This document shows, piece after piece, positions 26,359-35,607 of a stretch of DNA of 64,000 nt (its first letter is position 1; every line of letters starts with the position of its first letter). A model generated the notes under the pieces. It was not told the DNA's origin, made no database searches, and saw only the letters and a program-made list of their open reading frames with translations. Origin of the DNA: Bifidobacterium aemilianum (lineage in GTDB: Bacteria; Actinomycetota; Actinomycetes; Actinomycetales; Bifidobacteriaceae); contig NZ_PDCG01000002.1 of the NCBI RefSeq assembly GCF_003315635.1, forward strand, positions 124,001-188,000. The letters are read 5' to 3'. Made by a program: the position numbers and the translations under genes.

Positions 26359-27677
26359 CCCCCATGGCCCAGTTGCTGGTATTGGCGGACGCCAACTCCT
26401 TCTATGCCTCCTGCGAGCAGGTCTTCAACCCCTCACTGGTCGACCGACCGGTGGTCGTCCTTTCCAACAACGATGGCTGCGTGGTGGCCCGGTCCCCCAA
26501 GGCCAAGGCCCTGGGCATCAGCAATGGAACACCCTGGTTCCAGATACAGGAGCAGGCCATGGAGGATGGGGTGGTGGCCAGGTCCTCCAACTATGAGCTC
26601 TATGCCAGCATGTCGGCCCGCATGATGTCGATCATGGGGCGTTTCCTGCCCGGCCAGGAGGTGTATTCCATCGACGAATGCTTCCTGCGCTCCCCCTGGG
26701 GGCCGAACAAGACCATGGAGGTCTGCGCGCGGATGCGGGAGGCGGTGCTGACTGGCCTGGGCATACCGGTCAGTGTGGGCATAGCCCCCACCAAGACCCT
26801 GGCGAAAATCGCCAATCACTGGGCCAAGGACCACCCAGCCTCCAGGGGGGTGACACTCTGGAGCCAGACCGAGGAACGCTATGGCGACCAGGCCCTGGCC
26901 TCGGTCCCCATAGAGGAGGTCTGGGGTGTGGGCCGCAGGCTCACCCGCAGGCTCCAGGCGCTCGGCCTGGTCAACGCCCTGGATCTACGGCAGGCCGACC
27001 GCAGCATGATTCGCCATCGTTTCTCCATAACCCTGGAGCGAACCGTGCTGGAACTTCGCGGCATCGACTGCATTGAGGACCAGCCTGACGCCAACGAAGG
27101 CAAACGCAGCGGTCAGATCATCTGCTCGCGCATGTTCTCCCAACCAATCACAGGCTTCGACCAGATGAGCCAGGCCCTTTCGGTCTATTCACAAAAGGCC
27201 TGCAGGCGGCTCAGACACCAGGGCAGCCTGTGCTGCCAGGTCAGCGCCTTCTGTGCCAGCAGCCCCTACAACACGGCCAGGGACTACATATCGCTCCATA
27301 GGACCCTTCCCCTGCCCAACCCCTCCGACGACCCCCTGATTATCTGCAAGGCGGCCTGCGATGCCCTCCGGGACCCCTTCGACCCCCGAGCCAGCTACAT
27401 ACGAGCCGGGGTGGTGCTGGTCGGCCTGGTGGACAAGGGCGATTATCAGACCCTACCGGGACTGGAGGCTGATCAGGACCGTCATGGCCTGGGGATGGTC
27501 CTGGATGAGGTCAACCACCGCTTCGGCGCAGCCAGGGTAGGCATTGGCTACGGCGGCATTCGCGGCCAGGGGAAGGGCGATGAGGATACCGGAGCCAGCT
27601 GGACCATGCGTCGTGAGCTCCTGTCACCCAGGTCCACCACCCGTTGGGATGAGATGGCTGTGGTCAGGGCCTCATAA
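26355..27677 (+). CDS. umuC: Y-family DNA polymerase, UmuC type
   Basis: Error-prone translesion polymerase. The 440-aa product shows the first metal-binding Asp12 in VLADANSFYASCE, the palm motif YSIDECFL with Asp107 and Glu108, the little-finger region from about 240, and a DUF4113-like C-terminus (DQDRHGLGMVLDEVNHRFG). The GTG start overlaps the umuD stop as GTGA, showing translational coupling; ATG 26364 is an alternative. With the SOS box upstream, this is a DNA-damage-induced mutagenesis operon. Confidence 0.93.
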   Translation: MTPMAQLLVLADANSFYASCEQVFNPSLVDRPVVVLSNNDGCVVARSPKAKALGISNGTPWFQIQEQAMEDGVVARSSNYELYASMSARMMSIMGRFLPGQEVYSIDECFLRSPWGPNKTMEVCARMREAVLTGLGIPVSVGIAPTKTLAKIANHWAKDHPASRGVTLWSQTEERYGDQALASVPIEEVWGVGRRLTRRLQALGLVNALDLRQADRSMIRHRFSITLERTVLELRGIDCIEDQPDANEGKRSGQIICSRMFSQPITGFDQMSQALSVYSQKACRRLRHQGSLCCQVSAFCASSPYNTARDYISLHRTLPLPNPSDDPLIICKAACDALRDPFDPRASYIRAGVVLVGLVDKGDYQTLPGLEADQDRHGLGMVLDEVNHRFGAARVGIGYGGIRGQGKGDEDTGASWTMRRELLSPRSTTRWDEMAVVRAS

Positions 27678-27740
27678 TCCCTCCGGGGATCCGCCGGCCA
27701 GATGCTCTGCCGATGGCCTGAAGGGGTCGACCTAGCAATC

Positions 27741-28535
27741 CTACTGAGCGAGCGAATCACCAGACTCAGGGGTGTCGCCAGGGGGCGGGGTCCAGGCCAA
27801 GGCCAAGCCACCCAAGACATGGGCACCGGCATCATCCAGAAGCGACAGGCACTCCCCCATGGTCGCCCCGGTCGTGATGATGTCATCTAGCAGAAGAACG
27901 CTTTGCCCAGCCACGGCAATCCCAGGGCGAATGGACACATGCCCCTTGATGCGTTGGGAACGCTGGCCGGAACCGGTGGTCTGAACCGCCTTGCCTGGCG
28001 CCCCACGCAGGCTGAGGGCCCTGCAGACACGGGTCTCATAGCCCTGGGCCCGCAAGAGCCTGCTCAACATGCGCACCAGCGGCAGCATCTGCCAACGCCC
28101 GCGCGCCCGCATGGACCGCCCCGAGGAGGGAGCCGGCAGCAGCAGCAAGGGACGGTCTGTCGACTGGTGTGACTGTGATGCAGGACAAGCCTGCAGTACC
28201 TCCACAGCCAACTGAGCCAGTGCCTCAGCCAGGATGGGCTCGCATTCCTCATCGCCATGGTCCTTCCAGGCCAAGATGGCCCGGCGCACAGGCCCACGGT
28301 AGAGACCGCAGCTGTAGGCTCCTATGGCGCTTCCCGGCAGTAGGCCCAGCTGCCGGTGGTCCGCCAGTAGCGCTTGGCAATCCGGGCACAGGACCCAGTC
28401 GGGCCGGTCACAGCCGGCACAGCCTCGAGGCAGGAGAAGATTCAACAGCTCTCGGGCAAGTGCCCTCACGGTGCCATGCCCCCAGTAGCGGCGGAAACAG
28501 CGGCGTGACGGAAGGTTGGAAGAGGGAACGTTCAT
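27741..28535 (-). CDS. ComF-family phosphoribosyltransferase-like protein
   Basis: ComF proteins take part in DNA uptake in competent bacteria; in others the role is unclear. The 264-aa product has an N-terminal zinc-type motif CAGCDRPDWVLCPDC (39-53) and a C-terminal phosphoribosyltransferase fold with PRPP loop VLLLDDIITTGATM. I chose ATG 28535, although its ribosome site is modest (GGGG); a frame 35 codons longer to 28640 exists. Its neighbours (umuC convergent, HAD phosphatase upstream) give no further clue; no other com gene is in the window. Confidence 0.85.
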   Translation of the reverse strand: MNVPSSNLPSRRCFRRYWGHGTVRALARELLNLLLPRGCAGCDRPDWVLCPDCQALLADHRQLGLLPGSAIGAYSCGLYRGPVRRAILAWKDHGDEECEPILAEALAQLAVEVLQACPASQSHQSTDRPLLLLPAPSSGRSMRARGRWQMLPLVRMLSRLLRAQGYETRVCRALSLRGAPGKAVQTTGSGQRSQRIKGHVSIRPGIAVAGQSVLLLDDIITTGATMGECLSLLDDAGAHVLGGLALAWTPPPGDTPESGDSLAQ

Positions 28536-28675
28536 CTGCCCCGGCCAGCCCTGGCCCCGGCGGTAACAAGTTCCCTGAAGGTGTCCACCGGTCTGGTCTG
28601 CCAGACGGTGGGCTTGGATCCATGCTGATGATTGGCTCATCCGTCAAGGCTAGGGTCACGAGTGTGGGCACACAA

Positions 28676-28706
28676 GCCAGCCGGTCCTATGTGGACGAAG
28701 GCTGGC
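28676..28706 (-). terminator. Hairpin downstream of the HAD phosphatase gene
   Basis: GCCAGCC and GGCTGGC (7 bp, 17-nt loop), 25 nt beyond the HAD stop on the minus strand, followed by TTGTGTG. A weak terminator candidate. Confidence 0.4.
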
Positions 28707-28730
28707 CTGCCATAGCCGGCCCGGGAGTGT

Positions 28731-29540
28731 CTACTGGCCGGTAGGCCGCAGCTCGGCCAGAAGGCGATCGCACAGCGCCAGGGTGTCCTCCGGGTTGCTC
28801 ACCCGCACAGCCAGAGCCCCGGCCGCAGCCGCAGGGTAGTCATTCCCTCCGGGGGTCATGCGGTCACCGACCATGACCATGTTGGCGACGGGGATATCGA
28901 GCAGCTCACTGAGCTTTCGCACGGCATAGGCCTTGTCGATGCCTTGCTTGGACACATCAATGCTGGTCAGCCCACCTGGGTGAACAGCCAACCGCGGAAG
29001 GTCTCGGGCCACAGCTTCAGCCAGGCGCTCTTTCTTCAGGTCTGTGGGGTCCCAACCGAGCTTGGCCTCCTCAGGCGCCAACTGCCCCAAGGCGGAAAAG
29101 GTGATCTGACTGCCGCGATCCTCGATCCGCTCACCCCAGACAGGACCCTCCAAGAGTCCATCCTCCTGAGCATGACGCATGAGGGAACGCACGGCAGCAT
29201 CCCGTTCCTCAGCGCTGAGCACGTAGGAATACTCGCAGTGCCAGGCGCCTTGCACCCAGAGGTAAAGCTGGGTGCCGGTGGCCGGCATGAGATACAGGGA
29301 CTGCTTGTTGGTCTGTTCATCCAGCATATCCAACACCTGCTTGACGACCAGGTCATGACGGCCACCGGTGATGACCGCCAAGGGAATCAACCTGGTCAAC
29401 TGTGAGATTCTGGAGGCCATGGCCGGGCTCATGGGCTTACGCGAGAAAGCAAGCGTGTTGTCCAGGTCGAAGGCGAGCAGTCTGGCATCCCTGCACAAGG
29501 CCGCGGCATCAACCTGGTCCCAGGAGGGAACCTCGATCAT
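28731..29540 (-). CDS. HAD-superfamily hydrolase (phosphomannomutase/Cof-like, HAD-IIB)
   Basis: Cytoplasmic sugar-phosphatase-type HAD protein of 269 aa. Motif I is LLAFDLDNTLA, where the usual second Asp nucleophile pair is present as DxD; motif II is VITGGRH and motif IV is VMVGDRMTPGGNDYPAAAAG. The cap between them (about 90-200) is of the Cof/PMM type. The substrate is unknown. ATG 29540 follows AAGGGTGG; the open frame continues upstream without a site. It stands alone, divergent from the zincin-like gene. Confidence 0.85.
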   Translation of the reverse strand: MIEVPSWDQVDAAALCRDARLLAFDLDNTLAFSRKPMSPAMASRISQLTRLIPLAVITGGRHDLVVKQVLDMLDEQTNKQSLYLMPATGTQLYLWVQGAWHCEYSYVLSAEERDAAVRSLMRHAQEDGLLEGPVWGERIEDRGSQITFSALGQLAPEEAKLGWDPTDLKKERLAEAVARDLPRLAVHPGGLTSIDVSKQGIDKAYAVRKLSELLDIPVANMVMVGDRMTPGGNDYPAAAAGALAVRVSNPEDTLALCDRLLAELRPTGQ

Positions 29541-29706
29541 CTCCACCCTTCCCCTCCCTATCTTCAGGCCGGCTATGGGCTTGGACCCCAAGATCCCTGC
29601 TGGTTGGGCCCGCGTCAGGCCTAGCAGCTGGCGAAACACTAGACTAACAGTCTAATGCAAGGCGTCGCCTTCGGACAATGCCACGGGATTGTCGTAGACT
29701 GGAGGC

Positions 29707-30135
29707 ATGTCCCAACCCCCTTGGCAAGCGCATGTCTATAGAGACCGGCACGGCAGAGGAGTCAGAACACCCATGTTCGGTGTTCGGCTACCCCGCTATC
29801 GCTCCTCATCAGGCGGTTTCGACGACATGGTGGCAGCCCAGATCCGGCGGCTGAACAAGGCCTGGCCCCAGATGGTCTCCAGCATCCAGTTCGCCGTGGA
29901 GGACGTTCCTCCATCAGGTCCCTTGCCCTGGGAGAGCCATCCCAACCCCTTCTCCCGATCCTTTCCGGCAGGCCGGGGCATTCCCGCCCGTATTGTCCTC
30001 TACCGTCTGCCCATGCAGACTCATGCCCGCTCACGGCTGGACCTGCAGCTCATGGTCAGGGACGAACTGGTGGCCCGGCTGGCTGAGCTCTTCGGCCGTC
30101 ATCCAGAGGACATCGACCCCGACTGGGGCATGTAG
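29707..30135 (+). CDS. Metallopeptidase-family (zincin-like, DUF1025) protein lacking the HExxH motif
   Basis: The 142-aa protein matches the small actinobacterial zincin-like family. An N-terminal basic segment, then RIVLYRLPMQTHARSRLDL and a final DELVARLAELFGRHPEDIDP are in family order. Where active members carry HExxH, this one reads VRDELVARL, so no zinc site is left; it is probably a structural or binding protein. ATG 29707 has TGGAGGC 1-3 nt upstream. In actinobacteria this family lies next to whiB2-type genes, as here (whiB2 is 5 kb away). Confidence 0.75.
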   Translation: MSQPPWQAHVYRDRHGRGVRTPMFGVRLPRYRSSSGGFDDMVAAQIRRLNKAWPQMVSSIQFAVEDVPPSGPLPWESHPNPFSRSFPAGRGIPARIVLYRLPMQTHARSRLDLQLMVRDELVARLAELFGRHPEDIDPDWGM

Positions 30136-30188
30136 GAACCCAGCCACCGATTGCTGGGGCATGCCCGACTCGCCGCAGCTGCCGCCCG

Positions 30189-31745
30189 CTAGCGGATCAG
30201 GTTCTGCTGGAAACTGCCCTTTACCTGCACCTTCTGAGGCTCCAAGGCTGAAGGCTCCAGAACTGCGATTCCTGGAACCTTGGCCTCGTCCAGGTCGGAC
30301 TGGCTCAAACGGGCCGACCACAGCAGATGGTCCGTGCCCTCCAGGGAGAGAAAAGCCGCCTGGGAATCCAGATCCTCGGCCTTGATGCTCATGGAGGAGT
30401 GGGCATGCAGGCTTACCGGCTCCTGCTTAAGCTGCTTGCCGGCGGCATCATAGGCGGTCAGTGTGGCTGAATCGTCCGTATCGGTGGGGTTGACCACCGT
30501 AAGTAGAGCGCGGGTCTGGGCTGGCAGGGCGATGGCCGAGTGGGCCCCATGTGCCCGGTATGGCTGGGCGAAGGCATAGTCCACCTTGTCTTCCTCGCCC
30601 TTGAGTGACAGCTTGGCTTGAGCCCAGAGGGCATGCTTGGACTGGACGGACAAAGCATTGGCTCCCTGCGGCACCTGGCCCAAGTCGATGACGGAGACCT
30701 TGCCCGCCGGCAGATGCACCTCCTTGGCCGGAGTTGAACCTTCGGCATTGATCCAGTCGAGGGATATATCCGTGTCCTGAGATGGGGCAAGGGCCAACTG
30801 CAAGCCATCGCCTTGGGCCACAGCAGGGATGATGCCGGATTTCAACCGAGTCCCTAGGGGCATGACAAAGTCCGAGCCGCGCGGGTTGAGACCATCCATG
30901 GTCACGGTGCGAACCACCGCCGCCACTGCGGTCTGTTCACTGGAGACCTCCACCAGCAGTGCCTCCTGGCCTGGGGCTGCCGCCGAGAGGTCCACCGACT
31001 TCTCTCCATGGGCGGGCACACTGACAGTATCGCCCGTCGCCAAGCTGACAGGTCCGGCCTTGTCCGTGCCACGGGCCGAGAGGGTCAAACGGGTGGCCTT
31101 GGATGAGGGGTTCGTCAGTATCAACTCCTGGGTGACTCCGGAGGTTGTCTTGGACAGCAGGAAGGTATGCTGTAGGGCAGGGGCCTGGCAGGGAGCCGCG
31201 GCGAGCCCCTGCAAATCCCCCTCGGTCGCCCAGGATGCCGTGGCTCCAATGGTGCCGCTGCCTGACTTGGCATAAAGCAGACCGGATTCAATGATTTGGG
31301 CACTCTTGTCGGCCTGGCCCTCGGCCGTCTTGATGGAATCCTTGCCGGCGGCCTCCCCATTGGTGAGGTGTATGGTGTCGAAGGCACCGGACTTCAGCGG
31401 ATCGACTGTGGCCCGGTAGACCGAACCGAAGGCCCCATACCTGGCCGATGAGCTGAGGTTTCCCACGGATGTCTGGAACTCCTTGTCCCCGTAGGCACTT
31501 GCATCAGCCAAGCCCATACGCTCCGGACAATAGGTCTGGTAGCGGCTCTGGCTGATGTCTTCGGATGTGGCTGAGGAGGCCGCAGCTGAACCACCATCTC
31601 TCATGAAGGCCGGGGGGCGAAAGAGCAGCATAAGGGCGAGGATGCCAAGGAGGACCAGTACCGTCACTGCACCCAGACTAAACTTGACCGCGCGTCCTGG
31701 GCGCCTGGCGGTCTGGCCGTTCACCTGTTCGTCTTGCTTGCTCAT
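30189..31745 (-). CDS. DUF5719 family envelope protein
   Basis: Function unknown. The 518-aa protein has a short cytoplasmic head (Lys/Arg), one membrane helix (about 21-43) and a large extracytoplasmic region built of repeated beta domains with many Ser, Ala and Val. It is fused in no visible way to an enzyme. Actinobacterial DUF5719 proteins are found beside a membrane glycosyltransferase, and here the ATG overlaps the glycosyltransferase stop (ATGA), so the two are translationally coupled and probably act together in surface polysaccharide assembly. Confidence 0.8.
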   Translation of the reverse strand: MSKQDEQVNGQTARRPGRAVKFSLGAVTVLVLLGILALMLLFRPPAFMRDGGSAAASSATSEDISQSRYQTYCPERMGLADASAYGDKEFQTSVGNLSSSARYGAFGSVYRATVDPLKSGAFDTIHLTNGEAAGKDSIKTAEGQADKSAQIIESGLLYAKSGSGTIGATASWATEGDLQGLAAAPCQAPALQHTFLLSKTTSGVTQELILTNPSSKATRLTLSARGTDKAGPVSLATGDTVSVPAHGEKSVDLSAAAPGQEALLVEVSSEQTAVAAVVRTVTMDGLNPRGSDFVMPLGTRLKSGIIPAVAQGDGLQLALAPSQDTDISLDWINAEGSTPAKEVHLPAGKVSVIDLGQVPQGANALSVQSKHALWAQAKLSLKGEEDKVDYAFAQPYRAHGAHSAIALPAQTRALLTVVNPTDTDDSATLTAYDAAGKQLKQEPVSLHAHSSMSIKAEDLDSQAAFLSLEGTDHLLWSARLSQSDLDEAKVPGIAVLEPSALEPQKVQVKGSFQQNLIR

Positions 31746-34700
31746 GCCATCTCCCGTCCATGGCGACCCCAGCGGGGAAGCGCCACCAAACAGTATATGA
31801 AGAGGACGATACCCACCATCCACAGCCACAAATAGCGCCAGAAGCTGTCTTGGGCCTGATGCTGCCCAGCCAGGGCTATGCCCTGCTGGTTGATGTCCAC
31901 CTGGGTGAGCCTATAGTAGGTCCCCGAATCACCGGTAACCACCGATTGGGTGCCGTCTGAAGCGTTGATGTTGCTCAGCAGCTGCTGGTAGGCCTCCTCC
32001 GAGTCGGCATCGCCACCGGCTGGAAGCACATAGATGCCACCGAAGCCGAGCTTGCTGATATCGGCCACAGCCTGTGAATCCGCATGGGCGAACAGGCTGG
32101 CACTGGCCTTGGTCAGCAGCACCTGGTTGGCATCTGGAGGGTTGAAGGCGTTGCGCACCTGCAGGGCGGCGGAGGAATCCATCAGATCACCGCGACCGGT
32201 ACGCATGACGGACCAGTCGATGGTATTGTCCGAGCCAGGGCGGATGGCCAGGATCCGGCGGGATTCATTCGCCGCCAGATAGTCAGTGGCCACCATGGGC
32301 AAGGCGTCATGACTGACCCTCACATCATCCTTGGATGAGGACAGCCCGTAGACGGCCCAGGAGCAACATGCCGCCAAGAGCAGCAGGACCATAAGCACGC
32401 GTCCGGACTTGACCAGCCAACTGTTGGCGCCGGCCAGGAGTCCTGGAGCGGCCTCAAGAGCGATTGGCCCGGACTGGGTCTGGGAGTCCCTCAGGGACCG
32501 GTAGGGTTTGACCGCTGGACCTGTCAGCAGGCACAGGCAGGACAGGAGGGCCATAAGGGCAAGACACACACCTGGCAGGACCGAGCCAGCCACCTGCCCC
32601 TGAGCATCGACACGGACCAGCAAGAGGGCCGAAGCCGTAGCGGTACCAGCCCCGGCCAGGGCCACCACCCACATCATGCGCGAGAGGCGTAGGGCGAAGG
32701 GCAGGAAGAGAGCCAATATGGCCAAGAGCAGCACCATGGCAAGAACCAGCATGGTCAGCTTCCCCAGGAGCCCCAGCTGCGTCCAGAAGGACAGGAAATC
32801 ACCAGCATCCAAGCCTAATGCCTTGGTGAAGACCTCCAGCAGGTTCAAGGCCCGAGGACCACCCTGGACCGTGGACGCCGGCAGCATGGCATCGGCGAAC
32901 AACTGCCGCCAAGCGCCTTCCTGTGCGAACTTGATGGAGTTGACAATGGTGGGGGCGATGGCGAAGGCCGAGGGAATGGGAATGAGCAGGAGCATGGTCC
33001 TGTGCCTGGGGGTGACCAGCAGGAACACTAGGAAAATCGCAATCAGCGGCAGCAGGAGCTGGGGTTCCGCCGCGACCACGGGGATGAAGCATAGGGCGGC
33101 GCAGCCTGCGGCCTGGACGGAGGAATGTGGGCTGACAGGGTCTTCGGTCTGATAGAGTCCCACCGCCCTGAAGGTGAAGGCGAAGGATGCGGGCAGGAAG
33201 ATCATGACAGTCAGCATGGGCAGATTGGCGCTCTGGTATAGGCCCAAAGCCAACCCCAGACAGGCCCAGAGCAGTCCAGAGGAGGCCCTGACACAGTCGG
33301 AACGGGTGAAGATTCCGGCCAGGGCCCAGAAGGACAGGGCGCTCAGGGGTGCGGCCAGGAAGAAGATGAGGCTGATGGCCGCCGCAGGGTGCCCCAAGGT
33401 CAGCATAGAGGCCAGGAGCCATACCTGGAGCCAGGGCAGGGGTGGGGCCGGCAGACCGGTGCTGAAGCCATAGCCCCAAGGGGTGCTGGCGGCCTGGGCC
33501 AGCTGTTTCATGCTGGCATCAGTTGCCAGGAGTCCTGATGATGATATGGGGTCGCCACTCAGGGCCGCCAGGAACAGGTCCCAGTGGGTCACCAGAATAA
33601 GAGCCACGGAGACCAAAGCCATGATTATGGCCAGGCTCCACCTGACCAGGGCACGCCTGCGCAGGTGGGTCAGAGCCAAGGGACTGAGCAGTACCGTATG
33701 CTGCTGGCTATCGAAGGCCTTGCAACGATCGCGCCACTGACCTATCTGCTTGCGATCAGCCTGAAGGACAGTCAACCTCTGTTGCGAGGTCGTGGCCTGG
33801 GCTACCAGCAGATGCCTGGCACCAAGGGCCGGCAGAAGGGAGACCAGCAGCCGCCAAGGCATAAACAGGGCGCAGCAGGCCTCGTAGGGGCGCTTGGCAA
33901 ACAAGAGTCTCACGCTGGAGATCAGAGCCTTGAAGAGCCCAAGGATCCACAACAAGGGCCACATGAGGGCGGGCTGATCAGTATAGTAGTAATCCTCCTG
34001 GGCCTTCATCACGCCCCGGGCAGGGTTAAGGATCTCATCCTGCGTCAATGGCTCGCCACTGCGGGAACGAACCCCCTCGAACCTGGCACGCCGGTGGGCC
34101 ATCTTGGCCCCCGGAACAACAACCACTCGGCCACCGCCCAGGCATATTCTCCGGCAGAAATCCGCGGCCTCGCCAAAGCTGCCGAACCAGGAGTTGATCC
34201 CTTTGAAGCGTGCAAGGGTTTCCAGGGGCAGCAGACAGCCCACCAGGGATACGGCGAACACGTCACCACGCCCGTCATACTGCTCCTGGTCGGGCTCACC
34301 GTCCACCACCAGGGAGCGGATGCTGTGTCTGCCCGCGTAATAGCCGACATCATGGAGGTTCTCTCCGGACCAGTCCAGCTGCTTGGCCCCCAGGAGGCAG
34401 GCCGTGGGCGCATTATGCCAGGCCTCCACCAGGGATTCCAGGCAGTGCCCATCAGCGGGACGCGAATCGTCATGCAGGAGCCACAGGCAACGGATGGCCG
34501 GGTCCAAATTGGCATAATGCAAGGCCTTGGTCACGGCATCACCGAATGACTTGGCTCCCTTGGCCCGGACCAGCTGAATATCGACGGTCTTCATGACCGG
34601 CATGGCCACATCCAGCCCCCCAGGGTGGGATAGGACCTCGATACTGGTATGGATGGGCTGGTCCACCTCGCCGGTGCAATCAGCTACCACTATGGTCGAA

Positions 34701-34879
34701 GGAAGCACACAACCCGACAGGACCGCTCGCAGACTGTGGGGAAGGAAACGCAGGTCCTCCTCCACTGTCATGACGGCCGCCACCGACTCATTGACATCCT
34801 GGTGTTCCACATTCTCCGGGCGATGTTCAATCAGGTCCGTCAGAACCTGCCGGATATTGCCAATGGCCATTGCATTCAT
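31742..34879 (-). CDS. Large membrane glycosyltransferase (GT2 domain plus polytopic C-terminal half)
   Basis: The 1045-aa product has an N-terminal GT2 nucleotide-sugar domain (about 20-300) with MTVEEDLRFLPHSLRAVL at its start, the acidic LLHDDSRP corresponding to DxD, and GSFGEAADFCRRI. About a dozen membrane helices between 340 and 800 follow, then an extracytoplasmic stretch and a final helix before a basic end. It likely adds sugars to a lipid-linked or secreted glycopolymer at the membrane. ATG 34879 has GGAAGC upstream. It follows whiB2 by 33 bp and overlaps DUF5719, forming a whiB2-GT2-DUF5719 unit. Confidence 0.85.
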   Translation of the reverse strand: MNAMAIGNIRQVLTDLIEHRPENVEHQDVNESVAAVMTVEEDLRFLPHSLRAVLSGCVLPSTIVVADCTGEVDQPIHTSIEVLSHPGGLDVAMPVMKTVDIQLVRAKGAKSFGDAVTKALHYANLDPAIRCLWLLHDDSRPADGHCLESLVEAWHNAPTACLLGAKQLDWSGENLHDVGYYAGRHSIRSLVVDGEPDQEQYDGRGDVFAVSLVGCLLPLETLARFKGINSWFGSFGEAADFCRRICLGGGRVVVVPGAKMAHRRARFEGVRSRSGEPLTQDEILNPARGVMKAQEDYYYTDQPALMWPLLWILGLFKALISSVRLLFAKRPYEACCALFMPWRLLVSLLPALGARHLLVAQATTSQQRLTVLQADRKQIGQWRDRCKAFDSQQHTVLLSPLALTHLRRRALVRWSLAIIMALVSVALILVTHWDLFLAALSGDPISSSGLLATDASMKQLAQAASTPWGYGFSTGLPAPPLPWLQVWLLASMLTLGHPAAAISLIFFLAAPLSALSFWALAGIFTRSDCVRASSGLLWACLGLALGLYQSANLPMLTVMIFLPASFAFTFRAVGLYQTEDPVSPHSSVQAAGCAALCFIPVVAAEPQLLLPLIAIFLVFLLVTPRHRTMLLLIPIPSAFAIAPTIVNSIKFAQEGAWRQLFADAMLPASTVQGGPRALNLLEVFTKALGLDAGDFLSFWTQLGLLGKLTMLVLAMVLLLAILALFLPFALRLSRMMWVVALAGAGTATASALLLVRVDAQGQVAGSVLPGVCLALMALLSCLCLLTGPAVKPYRSLRDSQTQSGPIALEAAPGLLAGANSWLVKSGRVLMVLLLLAACCSWAVYGLSSSKDDVRVSHDALPMVATDYLAANESRRILAIRPGSDNTIDWSVMRTGRGDLMDSSAALQVRNAFNPPDANQVLLTKASASLFAHADSQAVADISKLGFGGIYVLPAGGDADSEEAYQQLLSNINASDGTQSVVTGDSGTYYRLTQVDINQQGIALAGQHQAQDSFWRYLWLWMVGIVLFIYCLVALPRWGRHGREMA

Positions 34880-34912
34880 GCTTCCAGTGTACGCATAAGC
34901 ATATGACAGCAC

Positions 34913-35212
34913 TCAGATTTGCCTCTTGTGTTCCTTTTTATAGCGGCGACGTTCCCGCTCACTCATGCCGCCCCAGATGCCAAAGCGTTCGTCATGGTCC
35001 ACGGCCCAAATCAGGCACTCCTCCCTGACCTCGCATTCAGCGCAGACCTGCTTGGCGTCCCTGGTGGACCCACCCTTCTCTGGGAAAAATGATTCAGGAT
35101 CCGTTTGCGCGCACAGCGCCCTTTGCTGCCAGGCTAGGCTTGAATCCGGCTTGAAGAGCCCCCAGAGTACATTCTCCGGAGTCTCCGTTTCGTCTTGCGT
35201 CAAGCCCCACAT
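34913..35212 (-). CDS. whiB2: WhiB-family iron-sulfur transcription factor (WhiB2/WhmD type)
   Basis: Actinobacterial 4Fe-4S regulator; WhiB2-type members control septation and cell-wall genes. The 99-aa product has the four cluster cysteines (RALCAQTDPESFFPEKG, then QVCAECEVREEC), the turn FGIWGG, and the basic tail RERRRYKKEHKRQ for DNA binding. I chose ATG 35212 (AAGGAG 6 nt upstream); ATG 35233 adds seven residues. A consensus promoter lies upstream. It is followed by the glycosyltransferase and DUF5719, and divergent from two LCP genes. Confidence 0.94.
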   Translation of the reverse strand: MWGLTQDETETPENVLWGLFKPDSSLAWQQRALCAQTDPESFFPEKGGSTRDAKQVCAECEVREECLIWAVDHDERFGIWGGMSERERRRYKKEHKRQI

Positions 35213-35266
35213 GTCAAGCTCCTTGGGTTGCATTCCACCTATCGTGCCCCCCCACGCTCAGAGTAA

Positions 35267-35296
35267 ATTACACACATGTCACTTGGCCTTTGTCAA
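35267..35296 (-). promoter_or_regulatory. Sigma-70-type promoter of whiB2
   Basis: Minus strand TTGACA (35291-35296), an 18-bp spacer, then TGTAAT (35267-35272), with a 48-nt leader to the whiB2 ATG. The remaining 395 bp up to the LCP gene at 35608 hold no gene that I can support. Confidence 0.6.
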
Positions 35297-35607
35297 ATGT
35301 TTCAGCGTGTCTATCCACACAATCCCGCAGGCTTGTGCTATTCGTATACTCGTGCATATGCCCCGATTCCGGCGTTGAATCATGCCCGCATCCCTCGCTC
35401 AAGGGTGAGGCGGCCCGCACGAGGCCCTGCTGCTGGCCAGACCCACACTGTGGAAAGACCGCGAAGATTCGGTAAAAAAACCTGTGGGCATCGGCCCTTT
35501 CTCAAGCTTTCTCATGCTGTCGGTCTACAATCGAATGGTTTGCTGCCTTGTGGCGCCGCCCAAGATCGCGAACACATCAAGGGTACCCAAAAGGAGGAAG
35601 GCCGCGC

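Noticed and set aside
35234-35607. Possible structured RNA in the whiB2-LCP intergenic region
   Set aside because: No consensus core of RNase P, SRP, tmRNA or a known riboswitch is readable, and only the whiB2 promoter could be supported.
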